DNA of 64,000 nt from Tanypteryx hageni (taxonomy: Eukaryota > Arthropoda > Insecta > Odonata > Petaluridae). Made by a program: the position numbers and the translations under genes. The notes under the pieces were generated by a model. That model was not told the origin of the DNA, ran no database searches, and saw nothing but the letters and a program-made list of their open reading frames with translations. The stretch's first letter is position 1; each line of letters begins with the position of its first letter. Shown here one piece after another: positions 22,049-34,901 of this stretch. The stretch is taken from positions 65,281,401 through 65,345,400 of the forward strand of contig CM054118.1 in the NCBI GenBank assembly GCA_028673005.1, given 5' to 3'.

Positions 22049-23441
22049 CTCTTGTCGGTGATCGATGGTCTGAATCTGAATAAATACCCTGCAAGTTGGT
22101 ATGTGGCAGGGGGAAGAATATCACCGACCTATCATGTTATGCTCTCTTATTGTCTTAGGAAAAAGGGTCCCTTGAATCTATCCGTCCTACAATCAATTTA
22201 TCGTATATCGTGGCCGTCCTACTTAGGATGGGCTCTTCATTACGTCTGATAATTCATCTTTAAATTCTTCTGATATAGATATCCGCAATAATCGATGGTA
22301 TTGGAAGTCTACCGCGTCGCGGTCGATGCTAATCTTTTCCGTTGTCCGTTGCAAAACGAAGTGAACTCAGAATTGCAGACCAAATTACATAAGCCGCTTT
22401 TTCACCGACTGCTATCCTTCCAGCGGAAAAAAGAATGCAGATGCGATGTATTGCCGGTTGTCTACATAGCAGCCTCTACATTTTAGCGATGTTTTCCGAT
22501 CACTTCCCAAAAGCTACCCAAATTTTCCCATGTCTAATCCTCATATAGACCATCATATATCCTGAATTTTTAGCTTCTCCAAGTTCCAGTATTCCAGAGA
22601 TATTGCCCGTACAGAAAGATGGAGGGACAGGCAAACCGAATACACAAGCGCTTTCTTCGGAAAAAGTGCTAATAATATTTGTACCTTGCCAACTGAGTGA
22701 TTTCTTGGATTTTTTTTTTGTTTCGGCGAATCGAACGCTGATTCCGTGGACGAATTTTGCTATTATTTTATTAGGAAGGGTCACCTCTTTTTCTCCACAA
22801 ACTTTTTATCCCTTGGCGAGTTCACGAGCTTCAATCTATGCGCGAATAGAGATTTATTAGACGTTTATTTTCACGAGGGGACGAGAGCGCTCAGAAAATT
22901 TGTATGGATTATTTTTTTGAGCTTATACTAGTGAGGAGAGCAACTTGAAACGAAAAAAGAAATCCTTAACGTTTTTTGAAGATTGGTTGCTAGTAGTCAT
23001 TTTTTTAAACGAGCTGTCTCCCTTATTAAAGCCGTTGCGACACATACGTATTGGAAAAAAGAAATAAAAGGGACGGAAAAAATATTTATATGTAAATAAT
23101 CCACCTAACTATCTATTTAGCTTTGTATTTATTGTATGAAAATGTTCCTGGTACGTAAAGGATTTTCTTTTTTTTATTGTCATAAACAAATGTTTCTCCG
23201 CCATTAGGCAAAATTGTATAGCATTAGTTAACTATTAAGTTCCCCCCATTTTTCCACTGTTTATCTATACTGCTGGAAAAAAATGAGACACTGTTCACGC
23301 GGACGGAAATCACTAGGTCCTTCAGACCGTTATTAAGGATTGAATTGGATTGGCAGCCGTTCCGTTCCTATGTAGCGGGCTCGTCGCTTGGAGTGGCACA
23401 TTTGTCCCATTCCGCAGAATATGAGGGCGGATGGCTTAGGC
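22049..23441. other. unassigned sequence
   Basis: About 1.4 kb without recognisable repeats or genes. GCTTAGGC at 23434-23441 is the left target duplication of the next element. Confidence 0.4.
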
Positions 23442-25288
23442 CAGTGGTCCCCAACCTTTTCTAATGGCGGGCCGAAATTTTCGGCAGGCCGGATTAAAGT
23501 TTAAATCGTAAGTAATACATTCTGAGAAGCGAAGCTATGATGAATAAGTAATCCGAAAAAATTAACACGAACTCATGTATTTCTATGAAAATGTTGACGA
23601 AACTTTTAATGTTGAAATGTTAACCGTAAGAACCTTACTTAGAATTGATTTTCACTTATTTATATGGCACCTCAGAATGAGTATCCGGAAAGTTCACCGC
23701 CAGCAATTCATCGCCACGGAAAATTCGTCGCCACGGGAAATTTATCGCCTTGTATGGATTCATCTTGTTAAAAAAATGCTTTATTAAAATGCGTGTGCGG
23801 ACTCTACGCCGACAGAAGAATGTAAGGGCAAATAATCCAACTATAACGATTTCGATAAATACGATAATGTTTCATTTTTTGCAAATTTTAAATTTAAAGC
23901 ATAAGTAATCTTTAAGTTATGAAATTCAGCCAAAACTGCAAACAATTTAAAAGCATTCCTTGGCGATGAATTTGCTTTGGCAATAAATTGTTGGTGACAA
24001 ATTTTTCTTGTCGGTTAATTGTTGATTTAAAATTTGAAGCATAATTAATCTTTAAGTTATGAAATTCAGCCAAAACTATAAACAATTTTAAGCAAATGTT
24101 CGTGTGCAAAAAATACTAAAACGGGTATTTCCGTTGAAATCTCGAAGTAGATTTTTTCATGAAAGAATACATTCTCTATACTCCCTCTGGAGAAAGTAAA
24201 AAGATAAAAATTGTTTTGAAATTGTATTCGCAATTCTCGATTTGTAAGTGATCAAATGGAAGTGTCCGAAATTTTATTCGGGAAATGTTAAAATAATTTA
24301 TTTGTTGATATATATATAAATATATATATATATAAATACAAGAAGATCTAGACTGAAGTTATAATGCCTGTTCTTCTAACATTTTCAAGTAAGGATCATG
24401 GAATGCAAAATATAGATTTCCTAATGTTGTTTATTTACAATTGATCTACAAAAATAACATCCTTCATTACATTCCCCTTCCTTTCTTCTCTATCCCCTAC
24501 ACCACTTTTATTTCCTTTTTTCCTGCAGACTCTTAATTGTTGTTAAATTCCTAGTTGATAGATATCAGCATTGCCTATATTTGATTCTTGTTTGATTGAT
24601 ATCAATATTAATTATGTTTCATTATAATTTCTTACGCGTCCCCCCTTTCCTCATCTCTCGACTTACTTTTCCATTTCTTTATTACATCCTCCTCCCGTTC
24701 CTCCCTCCCTTACTCTTTGTTAATTTTTCTGCATATTATTATTTTTAAAATTCTCATTCGGTTGTCATAAACAATTGGCATATTACTTGTAAATGTAAAT
24801 TACTTACATTTCGTCTCCGGTCAAAAAATGAAACATTATCGTATTTATTAAAACCGCTATCGTTGGATTATTTGCCCTTATATTCTTCTGCCGGCGTAGA
24901 GTCCGCACACGCATTTTTAATACAGCATTTGTTAACAAGATGAATCCATAGAAGGCGATAAATTTCCCATGGCGACGAATTTTCCGTGGCAGTGAATTTT
25001 CCGTGGTGATGAATTTCTGGCGGTGAATTTTCCGCGGCATTGAATTGCTGGCGGTGAACTTTCCGAATACTCATTCAGAGGTGCCATATAAATAAGTGAA
25101 AATCAATTCTAAGTAAGGTTCTTATGGTTGACATTTCAACATTAAAAGTTTTATTGTCAACATTTTCATAAAAATGCATAAGTTCGTGTTAATTTTTTCG
25201 GATTACTTATTCATCATAGCTTCGCGAGCTGCACAAAAACCCTTCGCGTGCCGCACCCTACCCGCGGAACGTAGGTTGGGCACCATAG
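23442..25288. mobile_element. foldback hAT element with ~440-bp terminal inverted repeats
   Basis: The left terminus CAGTGGTCCCCAACCT and the inverted right terminus CTATGGTGCCCAACCT are hAT-type. Identical 8-bp duplications GCTTAGGC lie at 23434-23441 and 25289-25296. Inverted similarity extends far inward: about 23442-23881 pairs with about 24824-25288, including AAGCTATGATGAATAAGTAA near each end. Each arm contains degenerate tandem units of the type CGCCACGGAAAATTCGTCG, with more units in the right arm. The interior holds a direct repeat of about 57 bp (23893-23950 and 24036-24094), a family X fragment and a short TATA run at about 24308-24335. No transposase frame is present. Confidence 0.85.
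24118..24203 (-). repeat. family X 5'-end fragment inside the foldback element
   Basis: Reverse complement of the family X 5' module: TACTTTCTCC at the outer end, then CATGAAAAAATC and CGAGATTTCAACGGAAATAC. It lies in the internal region of the hAT foldback and is probably a nested, truncated insertion. Confidence 0.7.
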
Positions 25289-25479
25289 GCTTAGGCGATG
25301 GATTTGGTGACAGCGTCGTCATGTGGGCGTCGTCGGCGGTGAGAGCAACAAGTGTGTTCTCGGCTAATCGAGTGGCTGACTTCTTGTCCTCTCGTAGCTT
25401 GACTTTCTAATAAGGCTTGCTAGGAATGAGATTGATGAGCTTGGAAAGCGATCGAAAGGTGGGCGTTTTGGCGTGAACT

Positions 25480-26062
25480 GGCTCCTGCTCTCTCTCTCTC
25501 TCCCCCCCTCTCCCCCCTCTCTCTCCCCCTATCCTCCCTCCTATCCTCCCTCCTCTCCCTCCTCTCTCTCCCTCCTCTCTCTCCCTCCTCTCTCTCCCTC
25601 CTCTCTCTCCCTCCTCTCTCTCCCTCCTCTCTCTCCCTCCTCTCTCTCCCTCCTCTCTCTCCCTCCTCTCTCTCCCTCCTCTCTCTCCCTCCTCTCTCTC
25701 CCTCCTCTCTCTCTCTCCCTCCTCTCTCTCTCTCCCTCCTCTCTCTCTCTCCCTCCTCTCTCTCTCTCTCCCTCCTCTCTCTCTCTCCCTCCTCTCTCTA
25801 TCTCCCTCCTCTCTCTCTCTCCCTCCTCTCTCTCTCTCTCCCTCTCCTTCCTCTCTCTCTCCCTCTCTCTCTCTCCCTCCTCTCTCTCTCTCTCCCTCCT
25901 CTCTCTCTCTCTCCCTCCTCTCTCTCTCTCCCTCCTCTCTCTCTCTCTCCCTCCTCTCTCTCTCCCTCCTCTCTCTCTCTCCCTCCTCTCTCTCTCCCTC
26001 CTCTCTCTCTCCCTCTCTTTCCCTCTCTCTCTCTCCCTCCCTCTCCCTCCCTCCCTCTCCTA
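25480..26062 (+). repeat. CTCCCTCCTCTCTCT minisatellite
   Basis: About 580 bp of 14-18-bp units alternating (CT)n and CCCTCC. The 196-codon Ser/Leu/Pro open frame is an artefact. Confidence 0.93.
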
Positions 26063-27540
26063 GTCTGTCTGTGATGTCGGGCGCATTTTAACCATGTCGC
26101 CAACGTCATGCGCTCATTTTATTAGACCGTGCATTTCCGAGCTTACCCGGAGGAAAGAGGGCCTGGAATTTGATGGATTATGGGTAAGGTTGGCGACGAA
26201 GGAAGGAGAGGCGCATTCGGAGCAGTCGGGTGATGACGAACAAAGAATTGGTCCGTGAATGTCATTAAGGGGAATTTTTATGAAATCCATCCAAGGTAAG
26301 CGTGGAAATTCGCAGAAAGGTATTTCCATCCGATTCGATCAGGGATGATTGTTATTTTCATACCGAAGATCTCGTTCGATGAAAGAAAAATCTCTGGTGG
26401 TGTTGTGAATGCAGTTTAATATTTATGTTCCTTCCAGACCGTTGTTTCGTGTGGAGACTCATGAAAACATTTTGAAGGTTTCATCAAAGAATATAACCTT
26501 GCTATATATGTCGTTAATACTTGAGCTATTATTTTACACGAGTGCAAATGATAAGGTATCTAGAAAAAATCTCAACTTTCAATTATCAGGAGTAACTATT
26601 CCGATTTTCACAAAACCTTTTGAAGATATAGCGGAAAGACGAATGAATCGCTTGGTTATCATAGAAAGTAAACTTTGATGGAATCATGTATATTATAATT
26701 CTAATAAGAAATGGAACTATTATTAGTTTTCATCGGCCGATACCCTATTAATTTCCGGAAAAAGTCACAATATTCGCAAGCGTTGCATAAAGGCTCCATT
26801 AAAAAGAGTTGACCTTATGTTTGAATCACAACGAAATTGGAGTTTATACAAACATCTTGAAAATTTTTTTGCGGCACGCGTCTTGAATCTGGATAATTTC
26901 AATCCTCAAACATCCAACGTGATCCCTAAAATCCATACTCTTCACAGATTCTCCTTTACATTCCGTCCGCCTCTATCTAATCTCTCTTCCTCACCCGGAA
27001 GACATTTCCGATGAGATCGCCATCTGTGGCGCATAATCCAACTTTTCTCCCGAATAACGAGAAGTGACGTTTTCTTTTCTCTCCTCTCACTCTCTCAGCC
27101 TTTCACTCTCCTGAAAGATTACATTTTTGAGACCTTCTCCCTCACCACGCTGCGTGTCATGAATTCCTTTAGCCAAAATATTTTCCCGTCGTCCGTTCGT
27201 CGAATGGAATCTCCCGGGCTCTTCCCTCGCTTTCCAAAATGGTGACTATCTCTGTTCGTCGCTTTTCTTGGCGTATGGAAAGGCGATTCGAATTTCTTCG
27301 GCGATTGATATTTTGGGATAAAAACGGATAATTTTCCCAAATATCTTGTAACAATTTCTGCAATCCGGATGACTTTTCACTCGTTTAATAGCAAACGTAT
27401 GTGGAAGGCGGTTTATATTTTAAAATTTCTTCCCATCTCCCCTCGTTCATCACATTTCGTGTTCTCCATTCTTACCATCCACTCTTTTAGCGTCGCCTTT
27501 TTCTTTCTCTCTCTTCTTCCTCCTTTCCCCTTCTCACATT
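26063..27540. other. unassigned sequence
   Basis: About 1.5 kb. An 89-codon frame at 26409-26678 (+) has ordinary composition but no domain I recognise and no splice context, so I do not call it. CCAAGGTAAGC at 26291-26301 resembles an isolated splice donor. Confidence 0.35.
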
Positions 27541-27763
27541 ATGTTCGTTAATACTGTATTTTATTTACTTTTATTATTATTTTTTTTTATAAAATTAATT
27601 TTTACATATAGATGTATGTATATACACATATCTTAACTTGACTACATTGTAAATTCTGTATGCTTTAGTAATCTACATGATGTGGCGATATACGAGGTTA
27701 GGTGGTAGAGAGGCCCAACAGAGCATAACCTCGCCAATAAAGGGTACAATCAATCAATCAATC
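27541..27763 (+). mobile_element. LINE 3' tail with (TCAA)n
   Basis: AT-rich end with ACGAGGTTAGGTGG and CTCGCCAATAAAGGG, then CAATCAATCAATC. Similar to the tail at 11.8-11.9 kb. Pyrimidine-rich sequence follows directly. The 5' boundary is approximate. Confidence 0.65.
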
Positions 27764-29925
27764 TATTCCTCCTTATTCTTTCCTGCGGTTCATCCTTCAT
27801 TACACCTTTTTAATCTTCCTTTTTCGACGACTCCACCCTGCTCTCCATTCTTTCCATTTTTTCTCTTTCCTGCTTCTATCATCACCACGCGCCCTCTCCT
27901 CTCTCTCACTCTTCCGTCCTCCCAAACCTGCCCGCTACCTCTTCTCTTCTCTATTTCCTCTTTACCTCCTGCCCATATTTCATCGTGGGATCCCGTCCTA
28001 TTCTTGGGTTTTATCACTCGAGGTTGGGCGGCGAAAGAGATTCACTCCATATCACTAGGTCTCCTCCTTTCTCTTCCGCAAAATGAGGCCTCTCTTTCTC
28101 TCTCTCCCTTCCCGCCATCTCCCCTTGGCTCCACCTCCCGTCATATCATTCCTCCCCACCTCTGCTCCCCCTTCTTCTGTCCTCATCCTTCGATCCCATG
28201 CACCTTCCATTCCTCCGACCTGTCACGCATATTAATAGCGCTGCCACTCATTTTATCCGATAACGTGAGAACAGTGCCTGTTATGGACGAACGAAAGGAG
28301 AGATGGTGGGTGTTGGTGGGGGAGTGTGGTCGTGGGGGTATATGACGTGTGCGTGGGGGGAGGTGGATGCGGGGGAGGAATGCTGGAAGGGCAGCGTGTG
28401 GCCGAAGAATACGAGAGGAGGGGGTGGAGGCGTTGAAGTGGCCGCTTGCGTCCGAGAGAGAGAGAGGGCATGTTACGTGAAGGGTGGTCTATTAATAGGG
28501 GGCGGTGCGTGGGTAGTTGTTCCGAGTGAGGGGGGGAGGGGAAAAGTGTTCGCGTGGGAAAAGAATAGCCTATGCGAGAGAGGGTGTGCTTCGGTGGGAA
28601 GGATACGCCTCCGTGGCCGGCGTTTTCTCCCGTCTTTCCCTGTCGCCTCGTTCCTCGGGATGACCTCTCTCCTCGACCTCTTCTCTGGGTGGATGCCTCT
28701 GGAGGACGGGATGACCCCGCTGTTTCTTTTCTCGAGTCGATTTCGACCGATGTGCCGCTCTTGAGGGCGTCATCCTTCCAGCTTGAACGTTCGAGAGGTT
28801 TCCTCTCACGTGATTCACTAATTTAAGAGGTCGCCGTCGGAATTTTACTCTTCCGAATGATCGGCAATTTCTCTCTCGACCGTTTTCGCGTTGAGTAACA
28901 GGAAGTCTATGCAGTGAATGAGAGGATAAATTCATTCATTTCACCGATCGGACCGAGACGTTTTGAGTGTTGATGGTGTTTCATAGGGTGGTGAAATTAA
29001 TGCGGTGCCTTTTGATTCCATACGAAATATATTTATTTCTATATAAGCGTTCGTTAGATGTATTATGCATAGAATGGGAAATCATTTTAATTTAATATTG
29101 GGAGAAATTAATATGCATTCGGACATTTCGAGTAGGTAAAAATGGATACGTATAAGTAATTGTGGAACAGGCATCTGTCGAAAATGCTGAGCTCGTTCCG
29201 AACGAATATCTTGTAACGACGTTCTGCTTTCGTTATTAAAGTTGTTTAAATCTTTTACCTACTGCTAGTAGTACTTTCCAGAAATTATCCTTAAATACCT
29301 CCTAAAATTAATTTTTTTAAAGCATAGGGTTGCATCACCTAAGAACTTTTCATTTCCGACAATAATACATTTTGGTTCGCACTATTTTATTCAGTCGATT
29401 TTCTGCATCATTCAGGCGTACCATTTTCGTACTTCTTCGCCGAGTGCAGTAAATGCCTAGCTTTTGGATCAGTTTAATATTTTTGTCATGTACAGCTTTT
29501 GAATTCACTTTTGTTGAACCAAAAATCAAAGAAGAGCTCATAAGCCCTCTCACGGTTGTGGGTTTGTAGCGATAAAATTTTTATGCACTCGTAGGTGGTG
29601 ATGCTTACAAAGAACTCCGAAGAGTTAATAGAGACCCGAGGAAAGTTTTTACTTATCGAGCAAAGTTTTTATTGCGGTCTCATAGACATGCGGGGGATCT
29701 CTTCTTGAAAGATTTCTCTTTGAAGGTACGGACTTATCAATTCATTTTGCTTGAACGGTGTAACAGGATTAATGGTTTTTAGGTGCCCACTATCAAGACG
29801 CAAGCATTTACCTAAGATATTTCTAGGGAAAATAAAGAAACCACTAATGTGACTAAATTAACGGTAGATTCTTCCCTGAAAAACTTTTACGGAAACATAT
29901 GGGAGCTTGGAAAATGATGTCCTCT
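27764..29925. other. pyrimidine-rich then mixed unassigned sequence
   Basis: Irregularly pyrimidine-rich to about 28230. A G-rich segment (28300-28560) and AT-rich DNA follow. No recognisable gene. Confidence 0.35.
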
Positions 29926-30000
29926 CTGGGAGGGAGGGGGGAGGTAAGGTGGGGGAAGAGGGAGGGAGGGGAGAGGTAGGGAGAGCGGGGAGAGGGCGGG
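29926..30000 (-). repeat. GA-rich tract
   Basis: GGGAGGGGGGAGGTAAGGTG-like purine-rich DNA. One of the few purine-rich tracts on the given strand. Confidence 0.7.
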
Positions 30001-31521
30001 GTCGTAGTCACCATTATCATCCTGTCGTTGTTGGTACCGCAAGGATGGCTATCGACTGCGTCCAATAGATATTTTTTCCTAGATAATTGAAATCGGATGC
30101 GTAGCAGACGAGAAAAATGAGAAGGTTAAAGGCGCAGCTTCGGCCGAGGTGATGGATAGGGCCACTCTCGGTAGATGACCTGGGGTGTGGGATGGCGCGT
30201 ACTGGTAGTGTGAACTGGCAGGCATCAGCAAATGAGGACAGAGGCGGGGAGCAGACGGCGCGGGATATGAAGAAGACGGGAGTTTGGCCGAGAAGTCATC
30301 GCATTCCCGAATGAGAAATATTGTGGAGGAAGAGGATGAGAAGAGGGTCGCGTAAATAGACAACGGGAGGAAAAAGGTCTCCTTCGAAAGTTCTTGAGTA
30401 TACTCGTGGTCCATAACCCAAAGAGAAGACCGAACTGTTTGCGGGACGTAATAGGCTGCAAAACTGACAGCGACTGCAAATTCGGAATTCTTTTCCTGTA
30501 ATTAAATTTTTTCCTCGTCTCGCGGGATTACTTTTCCCTGGATAAAGAAGAAAACGGAGCGGAAAATTGCTTGGGAGCCTGATAAACATTTCATGGAAGA
30601 ATCGAACCTGGGGAAAGGGAAGAGAGTCGCTTTGTCCGAGTAATCGTTTCTCGGCGGCCCTTGGCGGTTCGCCCCAGTCGATATCTGCGTTTCTCCGTCG
30701 GAGGGGCAGAAGAGGGCGCCCCTCCCCTTTTGTCACTCTCCGCATCCTCCTTCCACCCCCCCCCCCACCCACGCTCTCCCCTTCCCTCGCGATCGCCGCC
30801 TCCGTAAAATGTAAGCGCGAAAGAGGCGTACATTTGATACCAAACACGTCCATTATGGATTCCTTTTATTAGGCCTCTCTCTCTCTCTCTCTCTCTCTCT
30901 TCCTCTGCTAGCCCAGATACTCCTCTCCACCTCTCACACGCGCGCGCTCTCGTAGAAGGCCTGCAGGAGCCGTATGAATAATGCATGCCATTTTTCGTGG
31001 CCTCCTGCGGACGCGCCCCTCTCTCATTTTCCTCGCCCTTCACTCACTCCCTCCCCTCCACATCCCTCCTCTCCTCCACTCTTCCCCCTTACCTCCTCCC
31101 CTCCCCACACGCTAACCTCTCTGCCCCATCTCACCCGGGCCGCCTCCATTCTCTGCATCCCACCATCGCCTCCTCTTTTCCACCCCCGCCGCTTCGCTTC
31201 CAACTTCCCTCGATTCTGCGTCGAGGAAATCGCTTTTCCTTTGCATATTATCTGCGAAAGGGGGCGAACGTTCCCTCGTCCCGCTCCGGAAGTTCGAAAT
31301 CGAGGGAATAGGAGGGGTATTCGGTTGAGGACGCATTTTGAGGTATCCGCGGGACTCTTGAGCACGCGATTCTTAATTCATGCGGCATTTCCTTCACCCC
31401 GCAATCGCTACGCATGAATCGATAAAAGATACGAAAATCGCTAACGTTTTTGTCCGTGCCGCGTGACCGATCCACGCGCGAGGTCATTGCGGGTCCGCGA
31501 TTCCTCGTGCTGCGGTGAGGG
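30001..31521. other. unassigned, partly CpG/GC-rich sequence
   Basis: Contains a (CT)n microsatellite at about 30872-30901 and a C-run near 30757-30767. 30600-31350 is GC- and CpG-richer than its surroundings, with overlapping open frames on both strands, which is the expected effect of few stops in GC/CT-rich DNA. It could be a promoter-like region, but there is no direct evidence. Confidence 0.35.
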
Positions 31522-31724
31522 TAGGGATACGATATCGAAACGAAAGTATCGATACCGTAATCATATGATGTATCGAAAGAAAAGTATCGATACCACAAAA
31601 GTTTCGGGCCGAAAGTACCGATGTCACTAGAAAATCGAAAGAAAAGAATCTAGTAGAAAAGTACTTGGTATCGAAAGGAAATTACCGATATGAGTAAAGT
31701 ATCGATACTTTTTTCGTATCCCTA
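31522..31724 (+). mobile_element. 203-bp hAT MITE, copy 1
   Basis: Perfect terminal inverted repeat TAGGGATACGA / TCGTATCCCTA, flanked by identical octamers GGTGAGGG (31514-31521 and 31725-31732). Several internal AAAGTATCGATAC-type motifs lie in both orientations. It is the same length as, and the reverse complement of, 40722-40924, with few differences. Non-coding. The 8-bp duplication supports hAT-type mobilisation. Confidence 0.9.
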
Positions 31725-33456
31725 GGTGAGGGGGTTCGTTCGGCGCAAGAACTCTGAATTCTCTCCGCCGTTTTACCTTTATCGTTTCTTCTTTTTTTCC
31801 CTCTCAAAAAAAAATAGAAACGAGATTTATCGGGGATAGATGGCGTTTAAGATCTTTGAGCTTGTCGTCGTTCGCAGTGGGAGGTGATTGCAAAAGATTT
31901 TTTTTTAACGTGCTTGAAACGCTTCTCCTAGATGGAAGATATGGTATCGCTTTTTCCGATTGGTTGCTCATGGCTGACGTAAGGACATCCGCTCTGGAAA
32001 TTGCTTCCACTCCAATGCTATCAAACGTGTAAATGCTGAGGTAGGTGGTTCTCTGCGCCGAAAGCACGCCACCCAGCGGATTTCGAAATTGACACTCGGC
32101 GGTGACTGAATAAATTGTATCATATAAATACATCCTTTGCTTTTAATACTATCATTTGTACCTTTTAAGCATGGACGGAGATCATGAACGGTTGGTACTC
32201 TTCTATCATTTTCCCGAATTTTTTTCCTGTTGAAAACTGGAAATGGAAAAGAATATTTGGACAGTGGACTACAATAATTTATTAAAGCAATCTTGATTCC
32301 CTAAGTAGTGAATGATACGATTATATCGGTTTAAGTTTCTTTTGGGTCTTCCGTTGCAACAGAGATACGTACCCCGTATCCCCATGTACCCCTTCCTTTC
32401 CATCTCTGCTTCGATGCTGTTCAATCTCATTACATTCCTTCGCGCATTTCTCCGGGGCGCCATCAACATCAATTCAACTCCCATCGCCAGGGGCCACCAG
32501 AGGCCTCCCCGATCCCCTCCCATCGCATCTAATTTCCCGGAAGACCGCTCCGCGCCAGAGTCCGAGATGAGTTTCGCTTTCATTTGCGCGTTTAAGTTTT
32601 TCCTTGGGCGGCGAGCACTCTACTCGCGGTTTAAGATATATTTGTTTATGGAGTCGTTGCCATAATATTCGTCTGGGTATATTGTCCTAAATACTCGAAA
32701 ATCCTCTCGCCAAAAGTATATTCTCGGCAAAAATATTTCGCTTTATGGTTTACCTCGATTTCCGCATAAGGGAAGGCGCGACCGGGAGCGTAAATTGTGA
32801 ATTGGCACGGAACGGCAATTTAGCATGTGACTATGCAAGAAACCTACTCGTAAAAATCGATCACCCCGTTTGAAGGTTCGAAAATGTTGTTACTGATAAG
32901 GGGCCCGTTCATATGCACGCGCGGATAAAATCACTCGGTATTTAGCGCATGAAATTGCTGCTCGAACAGTGGACACAATGGACTCAGAAGACGGAATATT
33001 TGTTTTTCTCGTCTTTTTAACGGACGGGAGTAAATGATCGTGCTGCCATGAGAATCAATCGAAACTTCGCTTAATTCCTCGAAGTACTCGGATTTGAATT
33101 CGACTTTCAAAGGGACCCGTGCCAACTCGCCAAAAATCTCCTCAAGCACTTCGGTGGAAGAGAAATTATCGCATTCAAAATTTTTCCTTTTGAAGCTATT
33201 CTCTCTTTCTTTCGGTCTGTCAATTTAGAGCTTAAAAGTCCACTTTTTAACCATGTGATGGCAATGTGTCATTTTCGTTATCAGTAAGGGATAACGGTGC
33301 GCAATATACAGAAGCAATAAATAGTAGTAAAAGTAAAAAGTAAAATATTATTATTTGAGGCTTTAAATGTTATCGCATTATCATACCCATTAACTCGGCG
33401 AAGTTATTTAATCTTATATCCATAAAAACAAAGCTGGTTTTTTTACAATTCTGAAT
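31725..33456. other. unassigned sequence
   Basis: About 1.7 kb of ordinary sequence. A minus-strand frame (31804-32133) and a plus-strand frame (32312-32665) show no recognisable family. AATTCTGAAT at 33447-33456 is the left duplication of the SINE that follows. Confidence 0.35.
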
Positions 33457-33808
33457 AAATATGTATATGTATGTTCCCAGCTGATTCACCTCTTCCTACG
33501 CGCAATGGGTATCTAAGAGGTAGTGCAATGAATAGCCGGATAGGAAGGGAGGAGAGAAACCTGGTGCCGGCTTTTAGCCTGCTCTTAATGAAGAGCACCA
33601 AGGGGGACAACGGCTTAACGTCCCTTCCATAGGACGGAGTGTTGATTTGACCGCGCTCCTCATTTCTCTTTTTCTCATTGGCTCATCCTCATCTCCTTAG
33701 TTCCAACAAGCACAAATAGGGGGCCGGGCGTCCTCGGAAAAAAATCCTAACTGGGTGTCGCTTTAGCTGGCTGGGTCAACACGCTAACCACTACACCACC
33801 GGCTCCCC
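33457..33808 (-). mobile_element. tRNA-derived SINE, copy 1
   Basis: On the minus strand the head reads GGGAGCCGGTGGTGTAGTGG then TTAGCGTGTTGACCC, which resembles a tRNA acceptor/D-arm with a Pol III A box. The B-box region is degraded here compared with copy 2. The body is shared with 45500-45822. The tail is A/T-rich (ACATATACATATTT on the minus strand). The 10-bp direct repeats AATTCTGAAT at 33447-33456 and 33810-33819 indicate LINE-mediated retroposition. Confidence 0.82.
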
Positions 33809-33819
33809 TAATTCTGAAT

Positions 33820-34862
33820 TATCACCGAGGACGGCGGCTTCGTATGTTAACTGTGCTGTGGTTAATCGTGTCATGGTTGTTGAAATGACGTATATTATTG
33901 ATGCGATGCAGGCCATGGGTTAAGTTTGCTAGTTCATTTTTGAAGGCCCATTAAAGTCTTTATTTAAAGAGTGTATCGTGGACCGAAAAAATGTACCAAA
34001 TAACTCAATGCCATTTCAGGTTGTTGTTGAAACAGATGGTACGAATTTTTTTCTCCGCCCTGCTCTATGCCCGTGCCGAAGAGTGTTTAGCACGCATGTG
34101 GCGTATTTTTTTCCCTCGTCGCAAACTTTCCCTAGTGATGCGCACACTTAGTTGTTGCGTGAAATTTTATGGTTCGACAATTTTTTTATTATGTCTGGGT
34201 TAAACGGAAGACGAAGTTTTAATGTGGAGCAAGAGATTTTTAGATAAGCGAGGTCGTAACTTTAACTCGAGCAATAAAATCTCGATTTAATATCAAGAAA
34301 GCGTGAAACGTGTGTTTTTGTATTATCATTGTTGGGTCAACTGCGCGAACTTTTAAAAGTGTTAAGCCATTGTTTTTTCGCGCACGTGCTTTTCATATCA
34401 AAGCAAAAGTTCGCGTATCTATAACTGGTCACGTGCGTGAGAAATCTAAAACCCTCCCTCGTGCTGCGTTATTTTTATCGATGTGACCCCTCAAAACTGT
34501 GGCGTTATATCAGCAAAATTTACAATTTCTATTTCGTCTTTCCGTAAAAATAACACCGCGGCCGGTAACACAAGGTGCATATTTCGGCTGCCACTCCTCC
34601 TTCCTCAGTGGTGCTTCACCGAGCCTTGATTCCAAAATGTTCGTTTTATTTCCACAACCTACTTATTTGTGGTCTTTGAAGTTATCTCGATTGTCAGCTG
34701 AATTAAGCCATATAATAAGATAGATAATTCATTTCTGGAAATAATAAAAGTAGCAGAAATATATGTGCTATGTATTGAACAATTTGATACAAATTGTTTT
34801 ATAATGGCTGAGATACTTACTGTGAATATTTTGTGCATTACCGTCATCTCTCGCGTATCATT
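33820..34862. other. unassigned sequence
   Basis: About 1 kb with no recognised feature upstream of the splice-site-like motif at 34.9 kb. Confidence 0.4.
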
Positions 34863-34901
34863 CACTGACTGTTTCTTGTTTCCTTTCTTGCAGGTGAGTA
34901 T
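34863..34901 (+). promoter_or_regulatory. candidate recursive (zero-length exon) splice site
   Basis: A branch-point-like CACTGAC (34863-34869) precedes a strong polypyrimidine tract (GTTTCTTGTTTCCTTTCTTG, 34871-34890). Next is CAG (34891-34893) directly abutting GTGAGTAT (34894-34901). The juxtaposed acceptor and donor consensus is the signature of ratchet points in long insect introns. The putative branch adenosine is about 25 nt from the AG, an appropriate distance. No flanking exon is visible in the window, so the host gene is unknown. A chance occurrence is possible. Confidence 0.4.

Noticed and set aside
30600..31420. GC/CpG-rich interval as a promoter and first exon
   Set aside because: No splice donor, initiator or coding signature could be supported. 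Open frames overlap in several registers.
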